Numbered from the stretch's first letter, positions 45,466 to 54,566 are shown. The stretch is DNA of 64,000 nt from Bradyrhizobium manausense (GCF_018130615.1 NZ_JAFCKB010000004.1:248001-312000); one strand, 5' to 3'. A program made the numbers and translations. The notes: a model not told the origin generated them from the letters alone.

Positions 45466-46971
45466 TCAGGGCTGGAGTTCGGGCGGCGGCGAGCGGTCCA
45501 GCACGTCGCCCTTGGCGTTCTCGAGCAGATCGATGCCGTAGGTCTCGACCACGAGCGGCCCGCGCTTGCGCTGCAGCTCGCCGACCCGTGTCACCTTCGC
45601 GAAGAGGTCGTTCAGGAACGGATGACCGTCGGGACGCAGCTCGTCGACATAGAGCAGCTTGCCCGCGAGCAGCTTCGGATCGGGCTCGGGCATGTTGACC
45701 CAGCGGATGCGCTGGTTCTGCTGCACCACGCAGCTGCCGGGCGGCAGATAGAAGGCGAGCCAGCCGGTGGTGCCGTAATCCGGCGTGAGCACGCAGCGCG
45801 CGCCATTGCGGACGCGTTCCGCCTCGATCCCGGCGGCAAGCTCGCGCCAGCCTATCCCGACGCTGCGCACGGTGGCGTCGCGGCGATAGCCGGACAGCCA
45901 GCCCGTGTTGGCCTGCAGGATCAGCGCGGCGAACATCACGATGCCGGTGGGTGCGGCCCAGCGCAGGCAAAAATCGACCAGCCGTCGTGCAGGCGGTTTC
46001 CACTGCGCGAGGTTGGCTGCGGCTGCCGCCGCGATGACGAAGGGCGGATAGACCGGCGCGAACCAATTGGCCTCGACGCGGGCATGCAGCGAATGCCAGA
46101 CGAAATAGGCAACGATGGTCCAGAACATCGTCTCGATCAGCAAGCGCGAGGCCAGCGCACCGGCGCGGCGCCAGGTCAGCGCATGCAGCCCCATCGCGCC
46201 GAGGATGAAGACCAGCGGGGTTGCGAAGGCAAACTGCGTCGGGATCAGCTCGGCAATGAAGACCGGACGAAAGTCCTCGATCCTGGCGCGGCCGAGCTGC
46301 TTGACGAACGAGACCCAGTGATGATCCGCATTCCAGAGGATGACCGGCGAGAACAGCGCCAGCGCCACGAGGCCGCCGAGATAGGGCCAGGGTGAAAGGA
46401 ACCAGCGCCGCAGCTTCGGCACAGAAGCAAGCCAGATCAGGATCGCGGCGCCAAAGAACATTGCGGTATATTTCGACAGCAGCGCGGCGCCGACCGCCGC
46501 GCCGACCGCGAGCCACCAGACGCCGCGGCCGGTCTCCAGCACCTTGGCGAGGAAGAACAGCACGAAGCTGGAGGCAACCAGCAGCGGCGCATCCGGCGTC
46601 ACGATCAGCGTGCCGACGGAGGCCATCATCGTCACGTTGAGCAGGATGGCGCTGGTCGCCGCCACGCGGGCGCCGCCGAACAGGATCGCCGCCGTGCGAT
46701 AGATTGCGTAACTCATCGGCAGCGCGAGCAGGATCGAGACGAGGCGGACGCCAAGCTCGGTATCGCCGGCGATCATGGTGCCGGCGCGGATGACGTAGGC
46801 GACCATCGGCGGGTGGTCGTAGTAACCGCCCGCGAGGTTCTTCGACCACATCCAGTAATAGGCTTCGTCGAAGGTGATCGGCGTGAAGGCGGCCGCGACC
46901 AGCCGCAATGCGACCAGCGCGAGGAGCACCAGCGCCGTATTGCGGACGATCCGCGCGTCAGCCCCGCCCAT
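45466..46971 (-). CDS. Glycosyltransferase family 39 (ArnT-like) membrane protein
   Basis: 501 residues with many membrane helices. Family marks are the N-terminal TPITFDEAYYWMWSKNLAGGYYDHPPMVAYVIRAGT, where the FDEAYY and YYDHPP segments carry the acidic catalytic and sugar-lipid-binding residues of the PMT/ArnT family. It transfers a sugar from a polyprenyl-phosphate carrier to a lipid or protein on the periplasmic side. The GT2-GtrA gene lies just upstream on the same strand (30 bases) and could supply the polyprenyl-phosphate sugar. Acceptor unknown. Confidence 0.92.
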   Translation of the reverse strand: MGGADARIVRNTALVLLALVALRLVAAAFTPITFDEAYYWMWSKNLAGGYYDHPPMVAYVIRAGTMIAGDTELGVRLVSILLALPMSYAIYRTAAILFGGARVAATSAILLNVTMMASVGTLIVTPDAPLLVASSFVLFFLAKVLETGRGVWWLAVGAAVGAALLSKYTAMFFGAAILIWLASVPKLRRWFLSPWPYLGGLVALALFSPVILWNADHHWVSFVKQLGRARIEDFRPVFIAELIPTQFAFATPLVFILGAMGLHALTWRRAGALASRLLIETMFWTIVAYFVWHSLHARVEANWFAPVYPPFVIAAAAAANLAQWKPPARRLVDFCLRWAAPTGIVMFAALILQANTGWLSGYRRDATVRSVGIGWRELAAGIEAERVRNGARCVLTPDYGTTGWLAFYLPPGSCVVQQNQRIRWVNMPEPDPKLLAGKLLYVDELRPDGHPFLNDLFAKVTRVGELQRKRGPLVVETYGIDLLENAKGDVLDRSPPPELQP

Positions 46972-47001
46972 ACCGGTTTCCTTGGCTGTATCCCTGGCGC
47001 G

Positions 47002-48129
47002 CTATTTCTTGCGCCAGACGAACAGTCCGGACATCGCGTAATTCCACACCACGCCCATCAGCGCCCCGGCGAGGCCAGCCAGCCACCAGATCGGCTCCTG
47101 GTCGTAGACCGAGAAGGCGACGCCGACATTGGCGAGCAGGCCGACGCTGCACACGATGTAGAACATGATCAGGCCGCGCAGGATCCCGAACCCCTTCAGT
47201 CGCTGATCGCGATAGGTGAGGAAGTTGTTCATGATGAAGTTGGTCGTCATGGCGACGATCGCGCCCGCGGCCTGCGCCTCCGCGAACGGCACCTTGATCA
47301 GCTGAAGCGCGATGAACAGCGTGGTGAGATGCACCACGAGGCCGATGCCGCCGACCATCGCAAACAGGATGAAGCGGAGCGAGACGATGTCGTTGGTCAG
47401 CTTCGCGAGCACGAGGCCGAGGAAGTCCAGCGCGACCATGGAATCGAGCTTGCTCTCGCCGTGCTGACGGGCGCCGAATGTGTAGGGAATTTCGACGGCG
47501 CGCAAATTGCCCTGCGCGGTCGCGACGAGATCGAGCAGGATCTTGAAACCGTGCACCGAGAGCTTCGGCGCCAATTGCTCGAAACGGTCGCGGCGGACCA
47601 TGAAGAAGCCGCTCATGGGGTCGGCGATCTCGACCCGGAGCATCTTCTTGGCAACCTCGGTCGCCAGCGCGCTGGCGCCGGCGCGCTGCTTGTTGAAGCC
47701 TTCGCTCTTGTAGCCCTCGATGTAGCGGCTGCCGACGACGAGGTCGGCCTGATCGCTTGCGAGCAGCAGCAGCATCTTCGGCAGCTGCGTCTCGTCATGC
47801 TGGAGGTCGGCATCGATCACGGCCGCGTAAGGCGCGCTCGATGCCAGGATGCCCTCGATGCAGGCGCCGGACAGGCCGCGGCGGCCGATGCGGCGGATGC
47901 AGCGCACGCGGCTGTCCTTCAGAGCCAGCGCGCGCACGACGTCCCAGGTGCCGTCCGGCGAATTGTCGTCGACGAACACGACCTCCCAGGCGACGTTGAC
48001 GAGCGTCGCCTCCAGCCGCCGGTACAACACCGTGACGTTGTCACGCTCGTTGAAGGTCGGGACGATGATCGACAGTTCCGGCCCCTCTTGAGCCTGATTG
48101 TCGATGCCCGGTCTGATCGCTTCATTCAT
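47002..48129 (-). CDS. Glycosyltransferase family 2 with C-terminal GtrA domain
   Basis: 375 residues. Residues 15-240 form a GT2 domain like dolichol/undecaprenyl-phosphate mannose synthase: LSIIVPTFNERDNVTVLYRRL, VVFVDDNSPDGTWDVV (metal-binding), IDADLQHDET and the IEGYKSEGFNK region. From about 245 a GtrA domain with four membrane helices follows (LRFILFAMVGGIGLVVHLTTL). Expected function: make a polyprenyl-phosphate sugar and flip or anchor it, supplying the GT39 enzyme encoded 30 bases downstream. Confidence 0.93.
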   Translation of the reverse strand: MNEAIRPGIDNQAQEGPELSIIVPTFNERDNVTVLYRRLEATLVNVAWEVVFVDDNSPDGTWDVVRALALKDSRVRCIRRIGRRGLSGACIEGILASSAPYAAVIDADLQHDETQLPKMLLLLASDQADLVVGSRYIEGYKSEGFNKQRAGASALATEVAKKMLRVEIADPMSGFFMVRRDRFEQLAPKLSVHGFKILLDLVATAQGNLRAVEIPYTFGARQHGESKLDSMVALDFLGLVLAKLTNDIVSLRFILFAMVGGIGLVVHLTTLFIALQLIKVPFAEAQAAGAIVAMTTNFIMNNFLTYRDQRLKGFGILRGLIMFYIVCSVGLLANVGVAFSVYDQEPIWWLAGLAGALMGVVWNYAMSGLFVWRKK

Positions 48130-48387
48130 GACGGCAGCGTATATCCGCCGCGTCCAGCGATGCCAAGTTCTTGAACCAATAAGCCGGGGATCCCTGGGGA
48201 ACGGGCCAAAAGGGCCCTAAAATGCCAACGACCCCGGAACGGCGGACCGCGCGTACATCCGGCGCAAGCCCAAGCTATTCCAAGGTCGTCCCAGCGCCGG
48301 AGGTGACCCTCAACGTCGCCGTTAGAAGCTAGATAGGAATGCGAGATCGGCTTCGCAAGGGGGCGAAAGCGCCCTTTTTCAAACCCG

Positions 48388-48594
48388 TTACTGGTTTGGG
48401 ACTTCCCGGATCACCGGGCCCCGAGGCGCCGGCGCCACCGGGGCTGCGGGTGCCATGGCGGCCGGAGCCGGCTCGACCTTGGCCGGCTTGGGGGGCTTCC
48501 CGTACTGCCCGATCGGTCCGAAGACGACGGCAACCGCCAGCGCGATCGCTGCGACGATCGCGCCACAAATGCCACCTACCGACTCAGACGCCAT
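48388..48594 (-). CDS. Small hypothetical membrane protein with Pro/Ala-rich tail
   Basis: 68 residues. Residues 2-30 (SESVGGICGAIVAAIALAVAVVFGPIGQ) form one hydrophobic helix; residues 33-68 are Pro/Ala/Lys rich. The ATG at 48594 follows GGGACGGGTTGGC on the minus strand, a weak ribosome binding site. I do not recognise a family. A longer frame reaches 48981 but its N-terminal part covers a repeat and looks non-coding. Moderate support only. Confidence 0.5.
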   Translation of the reverse strand: MASESVGGICGAIVAAIALAVAVVFGPIGQYGKPPKPAKVEPAPAAMAPAAPVAPAPRGPVIREVPNQ

Positions 48595-48668
48595 GCCAAC
48601 CCGTCCCTGTTCCAAGAGCAGCCAATCATACCACGGATGAACGCGCGGCCGGAAGGGCTCCAAAACGG

Positions 48669-48728
48669 GCGAATGGCGAGTAGCGAACAAAGCTGCCCCT
48701 CCTTCCCTATTCGCTATTGGCCATTCGC
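48669..48728. repeat. Imperfect inverted repeat GCGAATGGCGAGTAGCGAA
   Basis: GCGAATGGCGAGTAGCGAA faces TTCGCTATTGGCCATTCGC across 22 bases. Such GCGAATGGCGAATAGCGAA units are a common small intergenic repeat in this group of bacteria, as I recall. It lies between two small leftward genes. Confidence 0.65.
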
Positions 48729-48734
48729 CGCTCC

Positions 48735-49115
48735 CTATTTTGACGGCGGCCTGTGCTTGACGTAGGCGGTCACGATGTCCTTCTGCGCCGACTCCACCGC
48801 CCGGTTCGCGGTCGCGAGATGGGCGCCGGAATCGATGTTCGGATATTGCGTGGTGAGATAGTCGAGCAGCGCGACCCGGTAATATTGCCGCTCCGACGGG
48901 CAGGCGCCGGCGACCGAGCGGCCGAACTCCTGCTCCGACAGACCCTGATTGCTGTCGCGCGAATATTCCCGCGCCAGGCAATGCCAGTAATCGTCGCGGC
49001 CCTGCATGGCGAGCTTCTGGGCGCCCTTGGTGTTATCGTCATCCGCGATCGCAGAATATGTCGTGGCAGCAGATGTCATCATGACGAGCGCGGCTCCCAG
49101 CATCAGCATCCGCAT
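48735..49115 (-). CDS. Hypothetical exported protein
   Basis: 126 residues with an N-terminal signal (MRMLMLGAALVMMTSAATTYSAIADD) and a mature domain of about 100 residues with two cysteines (YWHCLAREYSRD, AGACPSERQYYR), which could form a disulfide in the periplasm. No known family is recognised. The start has an AAGGAGAA-type site (GGAGAAC before ATG on the minus strand). Probably periplasmic; function unknown. Confidence 0.78.
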   Translation of the reverse strand: MRMLMLGAALVMMTSAATTYSAIADDDNTKGAQKLAMQGRDDYWHCLAREYSRDSNQGLSEQEFGRSVAGACPSERQYYRVALLDYLTTQYPNIDSGAHLATANRAVESAQKDIVTAYVKHRPPSK

Positions 49116-49223
49116 CTTGTTCTCCTTTTTTCTTCGCAGATCGCGGGCGGAAGCTTAGACAGGAAGCGACAACTGGCCAATCACTTCTGGTTTGAATAGG
49201 ATGCAGTCCTCCCCTTCCCGTCG

Positions 49224-50060
49224 ATGCGAGATCCTCCCGTGGCCAAAGCAAAAACCGCGTCCAAAAAATCCGGCAACATCTTCATCGGTATCGGCGGCTG
49301 GACCTTCGAGCCGTGGCGCGGCGTGTTCTATCCGGAGAAGCTGACTCAAGCGAAGGAATTATCCTATGCCGCCTCGAAGCTGACCTCGATCGAGATCAAC
49401 GGCACCTATTACGGCTCGCAGAAGCCGGAGAGCTTTCGCAAATGGGCGAGCGAGGTGCCTGAGGGCTTTGTGTTCTCGGTGAAGGGGCCGCGCTTTGCCA
49501 CCAATCGTCGCGTGCTGGCCGAGGCCGGCGATTCCATCAAGCGGTTCTATGATTCCGGCGTACTGGAACTTGGCGATCATCTCGGGCCGGTGCTGTGGCA
49601 GTTCGCGCCGACCAAGAAATTCGACGGCGCCGATTTCGGCAAGTTTCTGGAACTGTTGCCGCGCAAGCTCGAGGGACGTGCGCTACGCCATGTCGTGGAG
49701 GTGCGCCATGACAGCTTCTGCACGCCGGACTTCATCGCGCTGATCCGCGAATTCGAGACGCCGGTCGTGTTCGCCGAGCACGGCAAATATCCGGCGATCG
49801 CCGACGTCGCCGGCGATTTCGTCTATGCCCGGCTGCAGAAAGGCAATGACGAGATCAAGACCTGCTATCCCCCAAAGCAGTTAGATGCCTGGGCCGAGCG
49901 CTTTCAGGCCTGGGCCGACGGCGGTGAACCCGACGACCTCCCGAAAGTCGACAAGGCGAAGCCGAAGAAGGAACCGCGCGACGTGTTCGCCTATGTCATT
50001 CACGAGGGCAAGGTGCGCGCACCGCACGGCGCCATGGAACTGATCGCGCGGATAAGCTGA
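49224..50060 (+). CDS. DUF72 domain-containing protein
   Basis: About 278 residues of a TIM-barrel-like family (YecE type). Begins in the Lys-rich KAKTASKKSGN, then FIGIGGWTFEPWRGVFYPEKL, the conserved core motif; TSIEINGTYYGSQKPESFRKW and VFSVKGPRFATNRR follow. No catalytic activity has been demonstrated for the family to my knowledge. ATG at 49224 and GTG at 49239 (removing five residues) are both possible starts. A DUF488 gene follows 9 bases later, a common pairing. Cytoplasmic. Confidence 0.88.
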   Translation: MRDPPVAKAKTASKKSGNIFIGIGGWTFEPWRGVFYPEKLTQAKELSYAASKLTSIEINGTYYGSQKPESFRKWASEVPEGFVFSVKGPRFATNRRVLAEAGDSIKRFYDSGVLELGDHLGPVLWQFAPTKKFDGADFGKFLELLPRKLEGRALRHVVEVRHDSFCTPDFIALIREFETPVVFAEHGKYPAIADVAGDFVYARLQKGNDEIKTCYPPKQLDAWAERFQAWADGGEPDDLPKVDKAKPKKEPRDVFAYVIHEGKVRAPHGAMELIARIS

Positions 50061-50069
50061 GGATCATTG

Positions 50070-50531
50070 ATGGCCAGGGCGAAGAAACTCTTCACCATCG
50101 GCTATGAGCAGACGCCGCCCAAGGCCGTGCTGGACGAGCTGGAGCAGGCCGGCGTCAAGCTCGTGGTCGACGTGCGCGCCGTGACGTCGTCGCGACGGCC
50201 GGGCTTTTCCAAGAAGCAGCTTGCCGCGGGCCTCGATGAGCGTGGCATCGCCTATGTTCATCTCGCTAGCCTCGGCACACCCAAAGAGGGACGGCTTGCG
50301 GCCCGCAGCGGACAATACGACGTGTTGGAGAAGATCTTCTCAAAGCACCTGAAGACGCCGGAAGCCCGAGAACAGATGGACGAGCTCTCGGCGCTGGTGA
50401 AGAAGGCCGGCCCCGTCTGCCTGCTTTGCTACGAGCGCGACCACACCCACTGCCACCGCCAGATGATCGCGGAGATCATCGAGGAGCGCGATGGCGTGGC
50501 GGTGAAGAATTTGGCGGCACGGCAGGTCTAA
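50070..50531 (+). CDS. DUF488 domain-containing protein
   Basis: 153 residues. KLFTIGYEQTPPKAVLDELEQAG, VVDVRAVTSSRRPGFSKKQL and CLLCYERDHTHCHRQMIAEII (cysteine/histidine-rich, near residue 118) are family features. Its function is unknown; the C-x2-C and H residues suggest a metal or redox-related site. It starts 9 bases after the DUF72 gene, which it usually accompanies. A TTG three bases upstream is in frame; the ATG was chosen. Confidence 0.88.
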   Translation: MARAKKLFTIGYEQTPPKAVLDELEQAGVKLVVDVRAVTSSRRPGFSKKQLAAGLDERGIAYVHLASLGTPKEGRLAARSGQYDVLEKIFSKHLKTPEAREQMDELSALVKKAGPVCLLCYERDHTHCHRQMIAEIIEERDGVAVKNLAARQV

Positions 50532-50564
50532 ACGACGTTCTCCGTCATGACCGGAGAGATCCGT

Positions 50565-51479
50565 CTACCCCTCGCCCGCGAGCCTAAACGTCCCCTCCAT
50601 CATCTGCACGCAGCTGCCGCCGACATGAGCGGAGACGATCTTGCCGCCTTGCTTACGCACGCGTGTCAACAGCAGGCTCGGCCTGCCCATGTCAAAGCCC
50701 TGGCCGACCGTGAGCTTCAACTCGCCATCCCGGATAGGATCGAGGTCAGCGAACAGCGCGGCTGCGGCGACGGTGGCGCTACCGGTTGCGGGGTCCTCGG
50801 CGAGACCGCCTGCGCCGCGCATGAACATGCGCGCTTGCCGCTCGCTAGGCACCTCCGACGCGAGCACATCGCGGGTATAGAACCACACCGAGCGTGCGTC
50901 GTCGCGCGGCAAAACTCTGCCGAACGCGGCCGCATCGGGCCTTGCTCGCTTGAGCGCATCGCGCGAAAGCACCTCCGCCACTAGGAACGGCGTTCCGACG
51001 CCGACGACCTGCGGCGCATGATGATCGGTCCTGATGTCATCGGCCGTCAACGAGATGCAGGCCGCAACGTCAGCGGCGGAAACTTCTGCCAATCGGGACA
51101 GCGGCTGCGGTGCAGTGAGTTCGGTGCCGATGACCCTCCCCTGTTCCCGGAAAATGTCGACTGGCACGAGGCCCGCCTTCTCTTCGAACAGCAACCGCGG
51201 CTTCGGCTCCTTGGCGAGGTTCGCCAGCACGAAGGAGGTACCGACATTGGGATGCCCCGCAAACGGCATCTCCCTGACCGGCGTGAAGATGCGCACCTCG
51301 GCATCGTTGGCCTTGTCGCGCGGCGGCAGCACGAAGGTCGTCTCGGAATAGTTGAACTCGGTCGCGATCGCCTGCATCTGCTGCGTGGACAGCCCGGCGG
51401 CGTCGAGCACCACGGCGAGCTGGTTGCCGCCGAAGGCGCGGTCGGTGAACACATCGACGGTGACATAGCGGCGCTGCAT
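50565..51479 (-). CDS. PhzF family isomerase
   Basis: 304 residues of the PhzF/DapF-like fold. Begins with VTVDVFTDRAFGGNQLAVVLDAAGLSTQQMQAIATEFNYSETTFV, where the glutamate in SETTFV is the conserved catalytic residue; PFAGHPNVGTSFVLA near residue 75 and GLAEDPATGSATVAAAA near 230 are the other family boxes. PhzF itself isomerises a phenazine precursor, but no other phenazine genes are here, so the true substrate is unknown. Cytoplasmic. It is separated by 119 bases from the amidohydrolase operon upstream, which runs the same way, so co-transcription with it is possible. Confidence 0.92.
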   Translation of the reverse strand: MQRRYVTVDVFTDRAFGGNQLAVVLDAAGLSTQQMQAIATEFNYSETTFVLPPRDKANDAEVRIFTPVREMPFAGHPNVGTSFVLANLAKEPKPRLLFEEKAGLVPVDIFREQGRVIGTELTAPQPLSRLAEVSAADVAACISLTADDIRTDHHAPQVVGVGTPFLVAEVLSRDALKRARPDAAAFGRVLPRDDARSVWFYTRDVLASEVPSERQARMFMRGAGGLAEDPATGSATVAAAALFADLDPIRDGELKLTVGQGFDMGRPSLLLTRVRKQGGKIVSAHVGGSCVQMMEGTFRLAGEG

Positions 51480-51598
51480 GGTGCTTCCTCACGCAAATGG
51501 CGGCCGCGACCGGCCGCCTCGCGCAGCACTCTACAAGCTCAAAACATTGTCCGTCATGCCCCAAAATTCAGTGCAATCGGAGCAATCGCGACAGCGCG

Positions 51599-52498
51599 TC
51601 AGAAGCGGAAGAGCGGCCGCGGCGATGCCAGCACCTGTGCACGCTCGCTCTTATCGACGATCAGCGTGTCAAGGAATTGCCGATTCTTCGCGTAAGTCTG
51701 CGTCGCCTCAAACTGCGTGTGCGGCCAGTCGCTGCCCCACAGCAGACGATCGGAACCGTAAGCGCTACGCAGCAGTGGATAGGCGCCCTTGGCAAAATTC
51801 TCGCCGGCCGGGCCATTGCGATACGGCGCGGAGACCTTGACCCACACGTTCCGGCTCGCCCCGAGTTTCAGCACCGATTGAAAGCCGGGATCGGTGACCC
51901 CGAGCTTTGGATCGGGCAGCGCGTAATGATCGAGCACGACAGTGATTCCGTGATCGAGCAGCTGCGGCACGAGCACGGCGAGATCGGCCGCGTTGCGCTG
52001 GATCTCGACCTGCCAGCCCATCGCCTTCACGCCTGCGAGCAATCCCTTCCACTCGCTCGAAGCGAGATCGGGCAAAGGCTGGCCGACGAGATTGAGGCGA
52101 ATACCGGCGACGCCCGCGCGATCGAGTTCACCTAGCTCGCCTGCAGGGATGACGGGATCGACGACGGCGATGCCGCGCAGGCGCCCCCCGGTTCGTTTCA
52201 GGCAGTCGACGAGATAGGAATTGTCGGTGCCGAGGAAGCTCGGCTGCACCAGCACCCCATTGGTCATGCCGTTGCGATCGAGCTGCTCGAGATAGAGCGA
52301 CAGCGGCGCGTCGTAATCGGGCGCGTAGCGCCGACCCGGCGCAAGCTTGAGGCCACGGTGAAACACATGGGCGTGCGTATCGATCGTTGGCAAGGCCGCC
52401 TCACTCCTGGCTGTCGTCGCGGTCGCCATGGCGAACGACGCAACACCCGCACCAAACTGGCGGCGCGTCAGGCCGCGCCGGGGCAACGTCATGGTCAT
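51599..52498 (-). CDS. Amidohydrolase family protein with twin-arginine signal
   Basis: 299 residues. The N-terminus MTMTLPRRGLTRRQFGAGVASFAMATATTARSEA carries a twin-arginine motif (TRRQF) and hydrophobic segment, so export by Tat is predicted. The barrel begins PTIDTHAHVFHRG (the HxH metal site), with later LLWGSDWPHTQF (catalytic Asp in GSDWPH near residue 248). This places it in amidohydrolase_2, related to 2-pyrone-4,6-dicarboxylate lactonase. An MFS transporter and a GntR regulator follow in the operon order, indicating a catabolic unit; the substrate is unknown. Confidence 0.9.
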   Translation of the reverse strand: MTMTLPRRGLTRRQFGAGVASFAMATATTARSEAALPTIDTHAHVFHRGLKLAPGRRYAPDYDAPLSLYLEQLDRNGMTNGVLVQPSFLGTDNSYLVDCLKRTGGRLRGIAVVDPVIPAGELGELDRAGVAGIRLNLVGQPLPDLASSEWKGLLAGVKAMGWQVEIQRNAADLAVLVPQLLDHGITVVLDHYALPDPKLGVTDPGFQSVLKLGASRNVWVKVSAPYRNGPAGENFAKGAYPLLRSAYGSDRLLWGSDWPHTQFEATQTYAKNRQFLDTLIVDKSERAQVLASPRPLFRF

Positions 52499-52514
52499 TT
52501 CTCCCCATCCGTCG

Positions 52515-53759
52515 TCAGGCGCGCGTCGCCGCGGCCTGCTCGAACACCTTGCCGCGGGTTTCGGGCAGGAGCAGCACCGCGATCAGCACCAGTGAATAAG
52601 CAAACGCCGCGTCGATGCCGATCGCGGGGCCGAGTCCGATGCGATCGCTGAGGAAGCCGACCAGGAAGGGAAACGCGGCGGAGACGACACGGCCGAAATT
52701 GTAGCAGAAGCCGACGCCGGTGCCGCGGACGCCCGCGGGATAGAGCTCGCTGAACAGCGCCGCCATGCTGGCGGGAATGCCAGCCGAGAAGAAGCCGAGC
52801 GGAAAGCCGAGCACCAGCATCTGGCCATTGGTCAGCGGCGCGAAGATGTAGATCAGCACCGTGGCGATGCAGGCGCTGGCAAACAGCGCGACATTGGCCC
52901 GGCGGCCGATCCGGTCGCTGACGATCCCGCTCGTGACACATCCGCAGAAGAACGCAGCGATGATGACGGCGAGATAGCCGCTGGAGCCGAGCACCGACAA
53001 GTGCCGCACCTCGCGCAGATAAGTCGGCAGGAACGTCGTCAGTGCGGCATAGCCGCCATGGGCGCCGATGCCAAAGAGACCGCCGACCAAGGTCGAGCGC
53101 AGCACGTCACGATGGAATATGCCTGAGAGCGTGGCCAGGAATGGCGTCTCTGCGTCCTTGGCAGCGGCGCGCGGCGGCTCCTTCAGCCCGCGGCGGATGA
53201 AGATGATGAGCAGCGCCGGCAGCAATCCGATCGCAAACAGGATTCGCCAGGCGATATCCGCCGGCGCGTAGGTGAAGATCAGCGCCGATAGCAGCACCGC
53301 CGCGCCCCAGCCGACCGCCCAAGCGCTCTGCACCGAACCCAGCGCCTTGCCGCGATGCTCGGGACGGATGATCTCGGCCATCAGCACCGCGCCGCAGGCC
53401 CATTCGGCGCCGAAGCCGAGGCCCTGGATCGCCTTGAGCACCACGAGCTGAGTGTAGCTCATCGCAAATGCCGACGCGAAAGTCGCAAGCGCAAAAGCCG
53501 CGACCGTGATCTGGAGCGCCTTGACGCGACCAAAACGATCGCCGAGCGCCCCGCCGAGCCAGCCGCCGAACGCGCCGAAGAACAGCGTGACCGAACCGAG
53601 CAGGCCGGCGTCCGCTTTGCTGATGCCGAAGGCCGCGATCAGCGCCGGGATGGCGAGGCCGAACATCTGGACGTCGAGCGCATCCAGCGCCCAGCCGCCA
53701 AAGCTTGCCCAGAACGTGCGCCGCTCCAGCGGCGAGCTTTCACTGTACCAGTTCGACAT
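52515..53759 (-). CDS. MFS transporter (aromatic acid/sugar-type)
   Basis: 414 residues, 12 membrane helices. Begins with WYSESSPLERRTFWASFGGWALDALDVQMFGLAIPALIAAFGISKADAG; the GGWLGGALGDRFGRVKAL loop between helices 2 and 3 is the MFS signature, and GAEWACGAVLMAEIIRPEHRGKA near residue 120 matches the AAHS/aromatic acid group. Probably a proton-coupled importer. It lies between the amidohydrolase (16 bases) and the GntR gene on the same strand, so it would deliver that enzyme's substrate. Substrate unknown. Confidence 0.92.
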   Translation of the reverse strand: MSNWYSESSPLERRTFWASFGGWALDALDVQMFGLAIPALIAAFGISKADAGLLGSVTLFFGAFGGWLGGALGDRFGRVKALQITVAAFALATFASAFAMSYTQLVVLKAIQGLGFGAEWACGAVLMAEIIRPEHRGKALGSVQSAWAVGWGAAVLLSALIFTYAPADIAWRILFAIGLLPALLIIFIRRGLKEPPRAAAKDAETPFLATLSGIFHRDVLRSTLVGGLFGIGAHGGYAALTTFLPTYLREVRHLSVLGSSGYLAVIIAAFFCGCVTSGIVSDRIGRRANVALFASACIATVLIYIFAPLTNGQMLVLGFPLGFFSAGIPASMAALFSELYPAGVRGTGVGFCYNFGRVVSAAFPFLVGFLSDRIGLGPAIGIDAAFAYSLVLIAVLLLPETRGKVFEQAAATRA

Positions 53760-53810
53760 GTTTCCTACCCTTGTACGCGTTTATTGCTTGGTGTCGTTGG
53801 AAGGCCGCCG

Positions 53811-54542
53811 TCACCGGATCTCGGCGTGGTAGCGGAAGCGGTCCGCCGGCCCGCGCGAGCGGCGCCATTCGATCGGCCGCCGCTCCAGATCGAGCGCGAG
53901 GCGCTCGATCACGATCAGCGGTGCATGGGCCTCGAGCCTGAGCAGCCGCGCCTGCATCTCGTTGGCGATCTCGACCGTCAGGATTTCCTCGGCGGAGACC
54001 ACGACCTCGCCGCAGCGCTCTTCATAGAGCGGATAAAGCAAGTCGCCGAACTCGGCCGTGTCGATGTCCAGGATCTTCGCGAAGCGCGATTGCTGCAGCC
54101 AGATTTCTTCGGCGAGCAGCGGCACGTCGTCGATCAGGCGCAGGCGCGACAAGCTGATCACGGCTTCGCCGACCGGGATGCGCAGGGCTGATGCCACCGC
54201 TGATGTCGCGGGCACGCTTCTGCGCCGGATGATGCGGCTCTTCGGCACGCGCCGCTCGCCGCTCTCGGACTGGAAGCGGAAGAAGCGAAACAGCGAGGAG
54301 TTGAAGCGCGCCCTGCGCACGAAGGTGCCGCGGCCCTGCTGGCGCTCCAGCACGGCGTCCGCGACGAGCTGGTCGATCGCCTTGCGCACGGTGCCGATCG
54401 CGACGCCGTAATGGGCGCCCAGCTCGGCCTCCGACGGGATCGGCTCACCCGGCCGCCATTCGTTGCGGTTGATCCGCGCAGCGAGATCATCGCGCAGGCG
54501 CTGGTAGCGTGGCAGGCGGTCGTCGCGCGGGGCTGAATTCAT
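53811..54542 (-). CDS. GntR family (HutC/UTRA) transcriptional regulator
   Basis: 243 residues. Winged HTH at residues 8-75 (RYQRLRDDLAARINRNEWRPGEPIPSEAELGAHYGVAIGTVRKAIDQLVADAVLERQQGRGTFV) and a C-terminal UTRA ligand-binding domain. First gene of a leftward operon with MFS transporter and Tat-exported amidohydrolase, and PhzF further down; it probably represses this operon and itself through the palindrome at 54547-54566. Effector unknown. It has 51 bases to the MFS gene. Confidence 0.93.
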   Translation of the reverse strand: MNSAPRDDRLPRYQRLRDDLAARINRNEWRPGEPIPSEAELGAHYGVAIGTVRKAIDQLVADAVLERQQGRGTFVRRARFNSSLFRFFRFQSESGERRVPKSRIIRRRSVPATSAVASALRIPVGEAVISLSRLRLIDDVPLLAEEIWLQQSRFAKILDIDTAEFGDLLYPLYEERCGEVVVSAEEILTVEIANEMQARLLRLEAHAPLIVIERLALDLERRPIEWRRSRGPADRFRYHAEIR

Positions 54543-54546
54543 CTAG

Positions 54547-54566
54547 TCATGTAGATGACTACATGA
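54547..54566. promoter_or_regulatory. Inverted repeat just upstream of gntR, probable operator
   Basis: TCATGTAG, four bases, CTACATGA: 8-base perfect arms, starting 5 bases before the GntR ATG. A second overlapping inverted pair CATCTA...TAGATG adds to the symmetry. Position and size fit autoregulation by a HutC-type GntR protein. Confidence 0.7.

Noticed and set aside
45365-46849. Open frame of 494 codons in another minus frame of the GT39 gene
   Set aside because: Arg/Pro-rich shadow; the adjacent frame gives the ArnT-like protein with its DE and YYDHPP motifs.
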